Source: Roseomonas mucosa ATCC BAA-692
GTDB taxonomy: Bacteria; Pseudomonadota; Alphaproteobacteria; Acetobacterales; Acetobacteraceae
Assembly (NCBI RefSeq): GCF_000622225.1
Contig: NZ_JHWD01000004.1
Coordinates: 124,001-188,000 of the forward strand
Reading direction: 5' to 3'
Length of the DNA: 64,000 nucleotides
Both the position numbers and the translations under genes were made by a program. Positions 17,842 to 26,361 of this stretch are shown piece by piece; the first letter of the stretch is position 1; every line of letters begins with the position of its first letter. The notes under the pieces are model-generated. The model made no database searches and was not told the DNA's origin. It saw nothing but the letters and a program-made list of their open reading frames with translations.

Positions 17842-19041
17842 TCAGCGGCGGGTGGCGGCCAGGGCGGTTTCCAGGTCCTCGATCAGGTCCTGCCGGTCCT
17901 CCAGCCCGATCGACAGGCGCACCGTGCCGTCGCCGATGCCGAGCTTGGCCCGCTCCTCGGCGCCGATCCGCATATGGGTGGTCGTCGCGGGATGGGTGAT
18001 CAGGCTCTTCGAGTCGCCCAGGTTGTTGGAGATGTCCACGACCCCCAGGGCGTTCATGAAGGCGAAGGCGGCCTCGCGCCCGCCGGCCAGGTCGAAGGTG
18101 ACCATCGTGCCGCCCGCCGACATCTGGCGCATCGCGAGTTCCCGCTGCGGATGCGATTCCAGGGTCGGATAGCGGGTGTGGGAGACCTCCGTCCGCCCCT
18201 CCAGGAACCGCGCCACGGCCTCGGCGGACTGGCACATCGCCGGCATGCGGAGGTGCAGCGTTTCCAGCCCCTTCAGGATCACCCAGGCGTTGAAGGGGGA
18301 CAGCGCCGGGCCGGTGTTGCGGGTGAAAGGCTGCAGCACTTCCTCGATCCACTTCTGCCGTCCGAGCACGGCGCCGCCCAGCGTGCGGCCCTGGCCGTCG
18401 AAGTGCTTCGTGGTGGAATAGACGACCACGTCGGCGCCGAATTCCAGCGGGCGCTGCAGCAGCGGCGTGGCGAAGACGTTGTCCACCACCACCAGCGCCC
18501 CCGCGGCATGGGCGAGATCGGCCACGGCGCGCAGGTCCACCACGTCCAGCATCGGGTTGGAGGGGGTCTCCAGCAGCACCAGGTCGGCCGGCGTCGCCAG
18601 GGCCTCGCGCCAAGCGGCGAGATCGCTGCCCTCCACGAATTCCGTGCGGATGCCGTAGCGCGGCAGCAGGGTGGACACGATCCAGTGGCAGGAGCCGAAC
18701 AGGGCGCGGGAGGCCACCACGCGGTCGCCGGTCTTGAGGTGGCTGAGCATCGCCGAGGAGACGGCGGCCATGCCGGTGGCCACGACGCGACAGGCCTCCG
18801 CCCCTTCCAGCGCCGCCAGCCGGGCTTCCAGCGCCGTCACGGTCGGGTTGCCAAAGCGGGAATACTGGTAGTGCGGCGCGGCGCCGGTGAAGGCGGCCTC
18901 GGCATGCTCGGCGCTGTCGTAGACGAAGCCGGAGGTGAGGAAGAGCGCCTCCGAGGTCTCGTCGAAATTGCTGCGGGCCTGGCCGCCGCGCACGAGCAGC
19001 GTGGCGGGGCGGAGCGGCTTGTCGGAAAGGGGCTTGGCCAT
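17842..19041 (-). CDS. metZ: O-succinylhomoserine sulfhydrylase
   Basis: PLP enzyme that makes homocysteine from O-succinylhomoserine and sulfide in methionine synthesis. The 399-residue protein is a Cys/Met metabolism PLP enzyme. Lys212 (VYSTTKHFDGQG) is the Schiff-base lysine. YSRFGNPT at about 60-67 and the ETPSNP motif near 158-163 bind the cofactor and substrate. The GGAVLGR stretch and overall pattern fit MetZ rather than cystathionine gamma-synthase or beta-lyase. The ATG at 19041 was preferred over the adjacent in-frame TTG. Its leader carries a SAM-II riboswitch, which supports the methionine role. Confidence 0.9.
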   Translation of the reverse strand: MAKPLSDKPLRPATLLVRGGQARSNFDETSEALFLTSGFVYDSAEHAEAAFTGAAPHYQYSRFGNPTVTALEARLAALEGAEACRVVATGMAAVSSAMLSHLKTGDRVVASRALFGSCHWIVSTLLPRYGIRTEFVEGSDLAAWREALATPADLVLLETPSNPMLDVVDLRAVADLAHAAGALVVVDNVFATPLLQRPLEFGADVVVYSTTKHFDGQGRTLGGAVLGRQKWIEEVLQPFTRNTGPALSPFNAWVILKGLETLHLRMPAMCQSAEAVARFLEGRTEVSHTRYPTLESHPQRELAMRQMSAGGTMVTFDLAGGREAAFAFMNALGVVDISNNLGDSKSLITHPATTTHMRIGAEERAKLGIGDGTVRLSIGLEDRQDLIEDLETALAATRR

Positions 19042-19077
19042 CAACCGGGTTCCCTGCGGACGAAGCCGGCCCGGTCG

Positions 19078-19097
19078 GGCGCCGCGGAAACGGCGCC
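19078..19097 (-). promoter_or_regulatory. Hairpin downstream of the SAM-II aptamer (possible expression platform)
   Basis: GGCGCCG and CGGCGCC form a 7-bp perfect stem with a six-base loop directly after the 3' end of the aptamer and about 37 bases before the metZ start. It may form part of the switch between on and off states. There is no T-run, so translational control is more likely than termination. Confidence 0.45.
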
Positions 19098-19156
19098 ACG
19101 GCCGTTTAGCGCGCTTCTTTTACCTCGCCGCAAGCTGGCCGGACAAATCGCGAGGG
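19098..19156 (-). ncRNA. SAM-II riboswitch upstream of metZ
   Basis: Read on the minus strand, the leader contains the SAM-II hallmarks in order. P1 is CCTCGC (19155-19150) pairing with GCGAGG (19128-19123). The loop holds GATTTG and GCTTGC, followed by TAAAAGAAG and GCTAAA. A 3' strand, CGGCCG (19104-19099), can pair with CGGCC in the P1 loop (about 19142-19137) to give the H-type pseudoknot. SAM-II RNAs bind S-adenosylmethionine and repress methionine genes in alphaproteobacteria, which matches the metZ gene 57 bases downstream. Confidence 0.88.
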
Positions 19157-19338
19157 CACCCTTCCGGGTACAGGGCGCTTCTAGAGCAGATCCCCGCCGC
19201 ATGGGAACCCTCCGCGCTGCGGCGGGGAGCCGCAGGGAAGCCACACCGGCCAGGAAATGCATCCCGGGCTCGCGGAGCGGGAATGGTCCGCCCCGTTTCG
19301 CTGAGTTGCCCGCTTGTAACCTTTCACGAATCCGATAC

Positions 19339-19359
19339 TGATAACTACTCGCAATATCA
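19339..19359. promoter_or_regulatory. Candidate Fur-type operator
   Basis: TGATA and TATCA are perfect 5-base inverted ends of a 21-bp AT-rich stretch, 17 bases upstream of the receptor's GTG. Size, AT-richness and position fit a Fur or Irr box for an iron-regulated receptor. The match to the classical Fur box is only partial. Confidence 0.45.
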
Positions 19360-19376
19360 TCCGGGGAATTTGCTAC

Positions 19377-21638
19377 GTGGTAACTCGCAGTGGAGTGCGC
19401 GACCTGATGACGCAGGGCGCGCTGGTGGCCGGGCTTGCCGTTTCCGTCTCGGCCGTGGCCCAGGCGCAAACCGCCAGCCCGACGGCGGAAGGCGCGCCGG
19501 CCCAGAGCCAGGCCCCGGCCTTCAGCCCTTCGCCGCTGGTCATCCCGCAGGTGAACGTGGAAGGGGCGGCGCCGCCCAACACGCTTCGCGGCCGCACCGG
19601 CATCGATCGCCTGCCGGACACGATCCAGGATACGCCGCAGACCATCAATGTCGTGCCGCAGGAGGTCCTGCGCCAGCAGAACGTCACCACGCTGGAGCAG
19701 GCGCTGCGCAACGTTCCCGGGATCACCGCCTCGGCGGGTGAAGGCAATGGCGGCGTGGCGGGCGACCAGTTCCGCATCCGTGGCTTCAACGCCCAGAACG
19801 ACCTGTTCTCGGATGGCCTGCGCGACTTCGGCACCTATGTGCGCGATGCCTTCACCACCGAGGAGGTGCAGGTGCTGAAGGGCCCCTCCGGCTTCGCCCT
19901 GGGCGGCGCCGGCACGGTGGGCGGCGGCGTGAACCAGGTGAGCCGCATGCCACACCTGGGCAACAGCTACGGCGGCGTGGCGACGGGCGGCATGGGTCCC
20001 TTCGCGCGCGCCACGGCCGACGTGAACGTGCAGGTGGGCGAGAGCAGCGCCGTCCGCCTCAACATGATGGGCCAGAGCAGCCATACCGTGGATCGGGACG
20101 GGCAGGATCAGCAGCGCTGGGGCATCGCGCCCTCCGTCGCCTTCGGTCTGGGCACGGATACCACCGCCACGTTGGAGTACCTGCACTACGAATACGATCA
20201 GGCCACCGAGAGTGGCGTTCCGGTTGTCACGCCCTTTGGCGGCATCGGCCGCCCGGCCACGGAGTACGGCCTCCGCCGCCGCAACTGGTACGGCAACCAG
20301 GGCGACCGCGACAAGGTCGAGGTGAACCGTCTCACCGCCACCCTGCAGCACCGCGTGAACGACTGGCTGACCCTGAACGACAGCTTCCGCACCTCCTGGG
20401 TCAAGCGCGACTTCGCCTACAGCCCCGTCACATGCGGCACCGGCGCCACGCTCACGGCCTTCAACAACAGCTGCTCGGGACAGTTCCTGGCCGGCAGGAA
20501 CCCGAATGTCGGCTATGGCGGCGGCATCGGCGCCTATACGCAGGACACCTGGGGCATCCAGAACATCGCCACCGCGAATGCCAGGTTCGACACATGGATG
20601 CTGCGCCACGAGTTGACGGCGGGCGTGGACATCGCCCACGAGAGCACGGACCGCACCGGGCTCACGACGGTGGGCACAAGGCTGCTCCCCGGCATCCGGA
20701 ACCCGGACAACGACTACAGCCTCGGCTTCACCACCGGCAGCGCCCTGCGCAACACGGACACGACCAATCTCGGCCTGTTCATGCGCGACCGGGTCTGGCT
20801 GATCCCGGAACTCTCGGTGATCGGCGGCTTCCGCTACACGCACTACAACCTGGACTACACGGCGGGTAACCGCGGCGCGGCGCCGACCACCGATATCAGC
20901 ACCACCGAGGACTTCGTCGATCCCACCGCCAGCCTGGTCTTCGAACCGACGCCGGCGCAGACCTACTACTTCTCCTATTCGACCTCGACCACGCCACCGG
21001 GCGCCAACTTCACCACCGTTCCTTTCACGGTGAACCCGAACGTCGAGCCCGAGCGCAACCAGAACTTCGAGGTCGGCGCCAAGGTCGGCGTGTTCGACAA
21101 CCGGCTCGGCCTCTATGCCTCGCTGTTCCGGATCAACAAGAAGAACGCCACCACGCCGCTGGAAGACGGCACCGTGTACTCCACCAGCGACCGGCAGCGG
21201 GTGCAGGGTGCCGAGGCGGGCGTCACCGGCCGCATCACCCCGGCATGGAACGTCAACGCCAACTACACCTATCTCGACAGCGAGACCACGCGGTCCACGA
21301 CGGCCGCCAATGTGGGCAACCGCGTCCAGTACGTGCCTAAGCACGCGGCCTCGCTGTGGACGACCTATGAGATCGCACCGCAGACGCCCTACAACATCAC
21401 CCTCGGCGGCGGCATGTTCTATCGCAGCTCGGTCTATCTGAATGCCGCCAACTCGGCGAAGGTGCCGTCGAACCTGAGCTTCGATGCCATGGTGTCGCAC
21501 AAGCTGGCCGAACAGCTCACGCTGTCCGTGAATGGCTATAACCTCGGCAATGCGCTGAACTACGACTCCCTGTTCTCGGGGCGCGTGATCCCGTCCGCGG
21601 GCCGCACCGTGCTGGTGTCGCTGGCGGCGAATTTCTGA
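19377..21638 (+). CDS. TonB-dependent siderophore receptor (Fiu/PiuA type)
   Basis: Outer-membrane receptor of 753 residues, probably for catecholate iron chelates. An N-terminal signal peptide ending near VAQAQ is followed by a plug domain (about residues 60-200, with DTIQDTPQTINVVPQEVL, LEQALRNVPGI and VEVLKGPSG-like VQVLKGPSGFALG). A 22-strand type barrel follows, ending in the aromatic C-terminus SLAANF. The next gene is a PiuC/YbiX-type dioxygenase, the usual partner of Fiu/PiuA receptors, which supports the subtype. The start is a GTG at 19377; a GTG at 19395 or ATG at 19407 in frame are alternatives that would shorten the leader. Confidence 0.9.
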   Translation: MVTRSGVRDLMTQGALVAGLAVSVSAVAQAQTASPTAEGAPAQSQAPAFSPSPLVIPQVNVEGAAPPNTLRGRTGIDRLPDTIQDTPQTINVVPQEVLRQQNVTTLEQALRNVPGITASAGEGNGGVAGDQFRIRGFNAQNDLFSDGLRDFGTYVRDAFTTEEVQVLKGPSGFALGGAGTVGGGVNQVSRMPHLGNSYGGVATGGMGPFARATADVNVQVGESSAVRLNMMGQSSHTVDRDGQDQQRWGIAPSVAFGLGTDTTATLEYLHYEYDQATESGVPVVTPFGGIGRPATEYGLRRRNWYGNQGDRDKVEVNRLTATLQHRVNDWLTLNDSFRTSWVKRDFAYSPVTCGTGATLTAFNNSCSGQFLAGRNPNVGYGGGIGAYTQDTWGIQNIATANARFDTWMLRHELTAGVDIAHESTDRTGLTTVGTRLLPGIRNPDNDYSLGFTTGSALRNTDTTNLGLFMRDRVWLIPELSVIGGFRYTHYNLDYTAGNRGAAPTTDISTTEDFVDPTASLVFEPTPAQTYYFSYSTSTTPPGANFTTVPFTVNPNVEPERNQNFEVGAKVGVFDNRLGLYASLFRINKKNATTPLEDGTVYSTSDRQRVQGAEAGVTGRITPAWNVNANYTYLDSETTRSTTAANVGNRVQYVPKHAASLWTTYEIAPQTPYNITLGGGMFYRSSVYLNAANSAKVPSNLSFDAMVSHKLAEQLTLSVNGYNLGNALNYDSLFSGRVIPSAGRTVLVSLAANF

Positions 21639-21644
21639 CGCGGC

Positions 21645-21667
21645 CCGCCGGCAGGCCCTGCCGGCGG
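21645..21667. terminator. GC-rich hairpin after the TonB receptor
   Basis: CCGCCGGCAGG and CCTGCCGGCGG are perfect 11-base inverted arms separated by one base (about a 10-bp stem with a three-base loop when folded), six bases after the receptor stop. There is no T-run, so it may slow or process transcripts rather than terminate fully, and may allow reduced read-through to the dioxygenase gene. Confidence 0.5.
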
Positions 21668-21752
21668 TCCCGGAATGCCGGGAGAGAGGAGGCGCCCGCG
21701 AGATGCCGGGGCCGTATCGCGGACGCCTCCCTGCCCGTTTCGGCGCCCTTTC

Positions 21753-21782
21753 CGGGGACTGCCTTCACGGGGACTGCCTTCC
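21753..21782 (+). repeat. Two-copy 15-bp tandem repeat
   Basis: CGGGGACTGCCTTCA is followed directly by CGGGGACTGCCTTCC, a 15-bp unit repeated twice, in the non-coding gap before the PiuC-like gene. Confidence 0.8.
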
Positions 21783-21818
21783 CGGCGGCCCCTTCGCCAA
21801 GGATGGAGTGGATCTCCG

Positions 21819-22502
21819 ATGCTCGTGCGCATTCCCCATGTCCTGACGCCCGAGGAGGTCGCCTATGCCCGCCAGAGGCTGGAAGACGCGGCCTGGGAGG
21901 ATGGGCGGACCACCGCCGGGGCGCAGTCGGCCCTGGTGAAGAAGAACCTGCAGATCCCGGAAGGTTCCCCGGTGGCGCGGGAACTGGGCGACCTGGTCCT
22001 GCGGGCGCTGGGCCGGAACCAGATCTTCTCCACCGCCGCCCTGCCGCTGCGGGTCTATCCGCCGATGTTCAACCGGTACGATGTCGGCATGACCTTCGGC
22101 GCGCATGTGGACAATTCCGTGCGCCTCGTGCCCGGGGCGGGGATGCGCATCCGCACCGACGTCTCCTCCACCATCTTCCTGACCCCGCCGGAGGAATATG
22201 ACGGGGGCGAGCTGGTGGTGCGGGACACCTATGGCGAACAGCGCGTGAAGCTGCCGGCGGGCGACATGGTGGTCTATCCGGCCACCAGCCTGCACAGCGT
22301 GACGGAGATCACCCGGGGCTCGCGCTGGGGCTGCTTCTTCTGGAGCCAGTCCATGGTCAAGGACGATGGCCAGCGTGCCCATCTCTATGACCTGGACATG
22401 GGGATCATCGAGCTCCGCCGCTCCCTGCCCGACGACCACCCCGGCGTGCTGGCGATGACGGCGAGCTACCACAACCTCCTGCGGCGCTGGGCGGAGATGT
22501 GA
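21819..22502 (+). CDS. PKHD-type Fe(II)/2-oxoglutarate hydroxylase (PiuC/YbiX)
   Basis: A 227-residue non-haem iron oxygenase. The facial triad is His96-x-Asp98 (GAHVDN) and His159 (LHSVTE), with Arg169 ten residues later as the expected 2-oxoglutarate anchor. Family motifs include [15 protein letters not shown] and [15 protein letters not shown]. PiuC/YbiX genes sit beside Fiu/PiuA receptors and are iron-repressed; the substrate is not known. The ATG at 21819 is the only good start. It lies about 180 bases after the receptor, likely in the same iron-responsive unit. Confidence 0.92.
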   Translation: MLVRIPHVLTPEEVAYARQRLEDAAWEDGRTTAGAQSALVKKNLQIPEGSPVARELGDLVLRALGRNQIFSTAALPLRVYPPMFNRYDVGMTFGAHVDNSVRLVPGAGMRIRTDVSSTIFLTPPEEYDGGELVVRDTYGEQRVKLPAGDMVVYPATSLHSVTEITRGSRWGCFFWSQSMVKDDGQRAHLYDLDMGIIELRRSLPDDHPGVLAMTASYHNLLRRWAEM

Positions 22503-22573
22503 CCTTCGTGGGGCATGTGCGGGGTCTCTTGCCGGTCTCGCGTGGCCGGGGTAGAAGAGCCCGCACCTCGGCT

Positions 22574-22648
22574 GCGGGCGTAGTTCAGAGGTAGAACGTC
22601 AGCTTCCCAAGCTGAATGTCGTGGGTTCGATTCCCATCGCCCGCTCCA
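22574..22648 (+). tRNA. tRNA-Gly (CCC)
   Basis: A complete cloverleaf is visible. The acceptor stem is GCGGGCG (22574-22580) with CGCCCGC (22638-22644). The D-arm GTTC...GAAC, the anticodon stem TCAGC/GCTGA with loop TTCCCAA (anticodon CCC), and a T-arm with GGTTCGATTCC follow. The 3' CCA is encoded (22646-22648). The CCC anticodon reads GGG glycine codons. Confidence 0.95.
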
Positions 22649-22799
22649 TCCCCTTCCCGGCATCAGTGGTGACCGTTCCCAGCGGATCCGGCAGGACCGT
22701 TACGCTGCCGGCAGCCTCAGAAAGCCGTGAGGGGGCCGCCCCCGGCCTTTCGCCGCAACGCAGCACGCGTTCAATGATGCGACCCGGACAGGAGCATCC

Positions 22800-23342
22800 A
22801 TGCGGCATCCCCTCATCCTCTCCAGCCTGCTGGCCCTCGCGAGCTGCGGCTATGAGGCCGCCGACACGGCGCATCAGGCGCAGATCAACATGGTGGGCAT
22901 GACCTCGGCCGATCTGCAGTCCTGCGCGGGGGTGCCTGACAAGACCAGCAAGATCGACGCGCGCACGCAGATCTTCAGCTACATCCTCAGGAACCCATCC
23001 TCGGGTGGCATCGAGGTGACGCTGCCGATCATCGGCGGCGGCTATACGATCAACGGCAGCGGCTGGAACTGCACGGCCAATTTCCGGCTGGTGGACAACA
23101 AGGTCGCCGCCCTTTTCTACAGCGGCGACACCGACCGCGGGATCGGCGAGGACGGCATCTGCGAGCCCATTATCCGGGGCTGCATGCGGCGGCCGCAATC
23201 GAGCATGCTGCCGGTTAGCCAGCAGACCAATGCCTCCGCCTTCTCGCAGCCGCCCGCGCCGCCGACACCCGTCGAGACGGCGCCCCCGGCCCCGGTGATC
23301 GATCCGGATGCGGTGGCGCGGATGCCCACGGTGGGACGGTAG
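22800..23342 (+). CDS. Hypothetical lipoprotein (BamE/SmpA-like N-terminal region)
   Basis: A 180-residue predicted lipoprotein with a short signal and lipobox LALASC. The first part of the mature protein (MVGMTSADLQSCAGVPDKT) resembles the start of SmpA/OmlA-type domains, where a short helix is followed by beta strands. The next part has VTLPIIGGGYTINGSGWNC and five or more cysteines that could form disulfides. The C-terminus is proline-rich. The exact family is not recognised. ATG 22800 directly follows a purine-rich stretch. It converges with argF. Confidence 0.7.
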   Translation: MRHPLILSSLLALASCGYEAADTAHQAQINMVGMTSADLQSCAGVPDKTSKIDARTQIFSYILRNPSSGGIEVTLPIIGGGYTINGSGWNCTANFRLVDNKVAALFYSGDTDRGIGEDGICEPIIRGCMRRPQSSMLPVSQQTNASAFSQPPAPPTPVETAPPAPVIDPDAVARMPTVGR

Positions 23343-23351
23343 AGCATTCGC

Positions 23352-23380
23352 GGGGGGGGGGGCGCCAGACGGCGCCCTCC
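23352..23380. terminator. Poly-G tract and hairpin between convergent genes
   Basis: A run of 11 G (23352-23362) leads into GGCGCC-AGAC-GGCGCC. On the minus strand this gives a hairpin whose arms extend into the C-run, right after argF. It could terminate both the lipoprotein gene and argF. The homopolymer is long enough to be prone to slippage or sequencing error. Confidence 0.5.
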
Positions 23381-23387
23381 CCGCTTC

Positions 23388-24377
23388 TCAGCCGGCGCCC
23401 AGGGCCCAGAGCAGCACGCCCTTCTGGGCATGCAACCGGTTCTCGGCCTCATCGAAGACCACGGATTGCGGGCCGTCGATCACCTCGTCGGTGATCTCCT
23501 CGCCACGATGGGCCGGCAGGCAGTGCATGACGATCGCATCCGGCGCCGCGTGGCGCAGCAACTGGGTGTTGAGCTGGTAGGGCGCCAGCAGGTTCTGGCG
23601 GCGGGCGGCGGTGCCGTCCTCCTCGTCCGACATGCTGACCCAGGTATCCGTCACCACGCAACGCGCGCCGCGCACGGCAGCCACGGCATCGTCCGTCACC
23701 TCGATCCGCGCACCCTCGGCCCGGGCCCAGTCCACCAGTTGCGCCGGGGGCGAGAGCTCCGGCGGCGTGGCGACGCGCAGCGTGAAGTCGAAGCGCGCCG
23801 CGGCCTGGATGAAGGAACGGGCGACGTTGTTGCCGTCGCCGGTCCAGGCCACGACCTGACCCGCGATGGGGCCGCGATGCTCCTCGAAGGTCATCACATC
23901 CGCCATGATCTGGCAGGGATGCGACAGGTCGGTGAGGCCGTTGATCACCGGCACCGTGGCGTGCTCCACCAGTTCGCACAGCTTCCCGGCGGAATCCGTG
24001 CGGAGCATGATGGCATCCACGTATCGGGACAGGACGCGGGCCGTGTCGGCCGGGCTTTCGCCGCGTCCGAGCTGGCTGTCCTTTCCGCTCAGCACCACCA
24101 CGTCGCCGCCGAGCTGGCGGATGCCGACCTCGAAGGAGACGCGGGTGCGGGTGGAAGGCTTCTCGAAGATCAGCGCAACGGTCTTGCCGGCCAGCGGCCT
24201 GTCCGCCATCTCGCCGCGCTTGCAGCGCATGCCGAGATCCAGCATGTGCCGCAGCGTCGGAGAATCATGATCCGAGAGATCCAGGAAATGCCGGAGGGAG
24301 GGTTTCCCCTCCCCCGACACCAGCCCGGATGCCGATGACATTGCCGATCCCGGCACGGACCTGAGCGCGGCACTCAT
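23388..24377 (-). CDS. argF: Ornithine carbamoyltransferase
   Basis: Makes citrulline from ornithine and carbamoyl phosphate in arginine synthesis. The 329-residue enzyme has the carbamoyl-phosphate motif [12 protein letters not shown], the HPCQ motif in [12 protein letters not shown], and the ornithine-binding [10 protein letters not shown] near the C-terminus. The N-terminal 25 residues before [10 protein letters not shown] are an unconserved extension. Its ATG overlaps the argD stop (ATGA), so argD-argF are coupled, an order common in alphaproteobacteria. Confidence 0.95.
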   Translation of the reverse strand: MSAALRSVPGSAMSSASGLVSGEGKPSLRHFLDLSDHDSPTLRHMLDLGMRCKRGEMADRPLAGKTVALIFEKPSTRTRVSFEVGIRQLGGDVVVLSGKDSQLGRGESPADTARVLSRYVDAIMLRTDSAGKLCELVEHATVPVINGLTDLSHPCQIMADVMTFEEHRGPIAGQVVAWTGDGNNVARSFIQAAARFDFTLRVATPPELSPPAQLVDWARAEGARIEVTDDAVAAVRGARCVVTDTWVSMSDEEDGTAARRQNLLAPYQLNTQLLRHAAPDAIVMHCLPAHRGEEITDEVIDGPQSVVFDEAENRLHAQKGVLLWALGAG

Positions 24378-25588
24378 TGGGCTGCTGCCCTGTCCCGGGC
24401 CGGCTCCATGCGGGCCGCGGCGCGGTCGAGGCGGCGCAGCGCCTCGTCGGCCTCGGCCTCGGTGATGATCAGCGGCGGCGCCAGGCGCAGCACGTTCATC
24501 CCGGCCGCGACGGTGAGGAGGCCTTCCTCCACCGCCATGGCCTGCATGGCGGTGTTGGAGATGTCCTCGCGCAGCCGCAGGCCCATCAGCAGCCCGGCGC
24601 CCTGCACGCCCATCGCCACGCGCGGGTGCCGCGCGGCGAGGTCCTGCAGCCCGCGCCAGAGATGGCGCGCCACGCGGTCCACCCCGTCCAGGAAGCCCGG
24701 TTCGAGAATCACGTCCAGCACGGCATTGCCGGCGGTGCAGGCCAGCGGGTTGCCGCCATAGGTCGTGCCATGAGTGCCGGGCACGAGGTACTTGGCCACA
24801 TGCTCCCGCGCCAGCACGGCGCCGAGCGGAAAGCCGCCGCCGATGCCCTTGGCCGAGGACATCACGTCCGGCTCGATCCCGGCCCACTGGTGCGCCCAGA
24901 GCTTGCCGGAGCGGCCCATGCCCGTCTGCACCTCGTCCAGCGCCAGCAGCAGGCCGTATTCGTCGCAAACGGCGCGCAGCTCGCGCAGGAAGCGCAGGTC
25001 GGCGGGGCGAACGCCGCCCTCGCCCTGGATCGGCTCGATCATGATGCCGGCGGTGTTCGGCCCGATGGCGTCGCGCACGGCGTTCATGTTGCCGAAGGGG
25101 ACGTGGTCGAAGCCCTCCACCGGCGGGCCGAAGCCTGCCAGGTATTTCGGGTTGCCCGTGGCCGAGAGCGTGGCCAGGGTGCGGCCGTGGAAGGCGCCCT
25201 CGAAGCAGATCATGCGGAAACGCTCGGGGCGCCCGGTCTCGGCATAGTGCTTGCGCACCGCCTTGATCATGCCCTCGTTCGCCTCGGCGCCCGAATTGCA
25301 GAAGAAGACGCTGTCGGCGAAGGAACTCTCCACCAGCCGCTGTGCCAGGCGCTCGGCCTGCGGCACGCGGTAGAGGTTGGAGACGTGCATCACCTTGCCG
25401 ACCTGCTCGGCGATGGCGGCCGTGAGGTGCGGATGCGCGTGACCGAGGCTGGTGGTGGCGATGCCGGCGCCGAAATCGAGGAATCGTCGCCCGTCCGCCG
25501 TCCACAGCCAAGCGCCCTCGCCCCGCTCGAAAGCGAGGTCGGCGCGGTTGTAGGTCGGCATCAAGGCGGGGATCACGTGTCGGTTCAT
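24374..25588 (-). CDS. argD: Acetylornithine aminotransferase
   Basis: PLP-dependent class III aminotransferase of 404 residues that converts N-acetylglutamate semialdehyde to N-acetylornithine (and may serve in lysine synthesis). Lys247 ([14 protein letters not shown]) holds the cofactor. CNSGAEANE at about 97-104, AFHGRT and [14 protein letters not shown] are family motifs. The ATG at 25588 begins [15 protein letters not shown], the standard ArgD N-terminus; the longer in-frame extension to 25660 is unsupported. It is coupled to argF by a four-base overlap. Confidence 0.95.
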   Translation of the reverse strand: MNRHVIPALMPTYNRADLAFERGEGAWLWTADGRRFLDFGAGIATTSLGHAHPHLTAAIAEQVGKVMHVSNLYRVPQAERLAQRLVESSFADSVFFCNSGAEANEGMIKAVRKHYAETGRPERFRMICFEGAFHGRTLATLSATGNPKYLAGFGPPVEGFDHVPFGNMNAVRDAIGPNTAGIMIEPIQGEGGVRPADLRFLRELRAVCDEYGLLLALDEVQTGMGRSGKLWAHQWAGIEPDVMSSAKGIGGGFPLGAVLAREHVAKYLVPGTHGTTYGGNPLACTAGNAVLDVILEPGFLDGVDRVARHLWRGLQDLAARHPRVAMGVQGAGLLMGLRLREDISNTAMQAMAVEEGLLTVAAGMNVLRLAPPLIITEAEADEALRRLDRAAARMEPARDRAAAQ

Positions 25589-25795
25589 CCAGAAATCGAC
25601 TCCCGGCCCGGTGCGACGGCCGCAGCCGGACGGGGAGTCAAGACCATGCCGCAAAGGCAAAAGACGGTCAAAGCGTGGACCGGCCGGTGGCCGCGAAAAA
25701 TTCGCTCCTCACCCCTACAGGGCATGAAAAGGGGGTGCCGGCATGCCAGCTCCCCTTCGCTGTCCCGAAGGCATGGCCCCGGGACCCGCAGCTTC

Positions 25796-26143
25796 TCAGC
25801 GGCGGCAGTCGTTCGGATCGGTGGTGTTGAGCGCGCGGCTGACCGCGGTGCCCGGCGGGTTGTTGGCCGTGCAGTCACGCTGGCGCGGATAGGCGCCTGA
25901 GACATCGGTCCCCGCGGCGCGGTCCAGCGTCCGTTCCGCCGCCGTGCCCGGCGGGTTCACGCGCGTGCCGTCGGACTGCGCCGGATAGGCACCCGAGGTG
26001 TTCGTTCCCGCGGCACGGTCCAGAGCCCGTTCGGCCGCGGTCCCGGGCGGGTTGCCCCGGTTGCCGGGCCCATGATCGCAGGCCGCCAGTCCAGCCAGTG
26101 CGGTGAAGGCGATGAGGCCGCGTAGCATCGGGCGATGGATCAT
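25796..26143 (-). CDS. Lipoprotein with 32-residue NPPGTA repeats
   Basis: A protein of about 115 residues of unknown function. A signal peptide ends in lipobox LAAC, and almost all of the mature part is a tandem repeat of 32 residues with consensus NPPGTAxxRxLDRAAGTxxSGAYPxxxDxT. There are two full copies and a third, shortened copy that ends in NDCRR. Two cysteines near the end (RDC and NDC) could pair. The next gene upstream on the same strand (26362-27018) carries the same module joined to a PRC-barrel. The start is ATG 26143, with ATG 26128 possible. Confidence 0.68.
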   Translation of the reverse strand: MIHRPMLRGLIAFTALAGLAACDHGPGNRGNPPGTAAERALDRAAGTNTSGAYPAQSDGTRVNPPGTAAERTLDRAAGTDVSGAYPRQRDCTANNPPGTAVSRALNTTDPNDCRR

Positions 26144-26274
26144 CCCTGAGGAACTCCTGATCTGTTCTTGCCCCCGAACGGGGGACATGACCGCAACGTT
26201 GCTCACGGAAGAGGGTTCCACGCGGAGATGCCAGGGCGGCATGAGGAAAGAAGGCCGGACCGGCGAACAGGGAA

Positions 26275-26304
26275 ACGGCCCGGATGCGGGGGCATCCGGG
26301 CCGT
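26275..26304 (-). terminator. Strong terminator hairpin after the PRC-barrel gene
   Basis: ACGGCCCGGATGC and GCATCCGGGCCGT are perfect 13-bp arms with a four-base loop. On the minus strand they are followed by TTTCCC, so this is a good rho-independent-like terminator for the PRC-barrel gene ending at 26362. Confidence 0.75.
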
Positions 26305-26361
26305 TCGAAGCATCCGTCGCCGGCACCGCCCGCGAGGAGCGGCCCCGGCCAGGATCACGGC

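Larger units (their letters stand above)
19042..19376. other. Intergenic region between metZ and the TonB receptor
   Basis: This 335-base divergent gap holds the SAM-II leader of metZ (19098-19156), a hairpin with 10-bp arms (CCCCGCCGCA 19192-19201 and TGCGGCGGGG 19218-19227) next to a CTAGAGCAGATC motif (19181-19192), and the AT-rich receptor promoter with a Fur-like palindrome at 19339-19359. No further gene is seen. Confidence 0.7.

Noticed and set aside
22504-22573. Second tRNA or tRNA fragment near tRNA-Gly
   Set aside because: No second cloverleaf could be folded by eye in the flanking bases.
23388-25511. A 707-codon ArgD-ArgF-like fusion
   Set aside because: Only the argF part is in frame; the rest is a shadow of argD in another frame. 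The real genes overlap by four bases.
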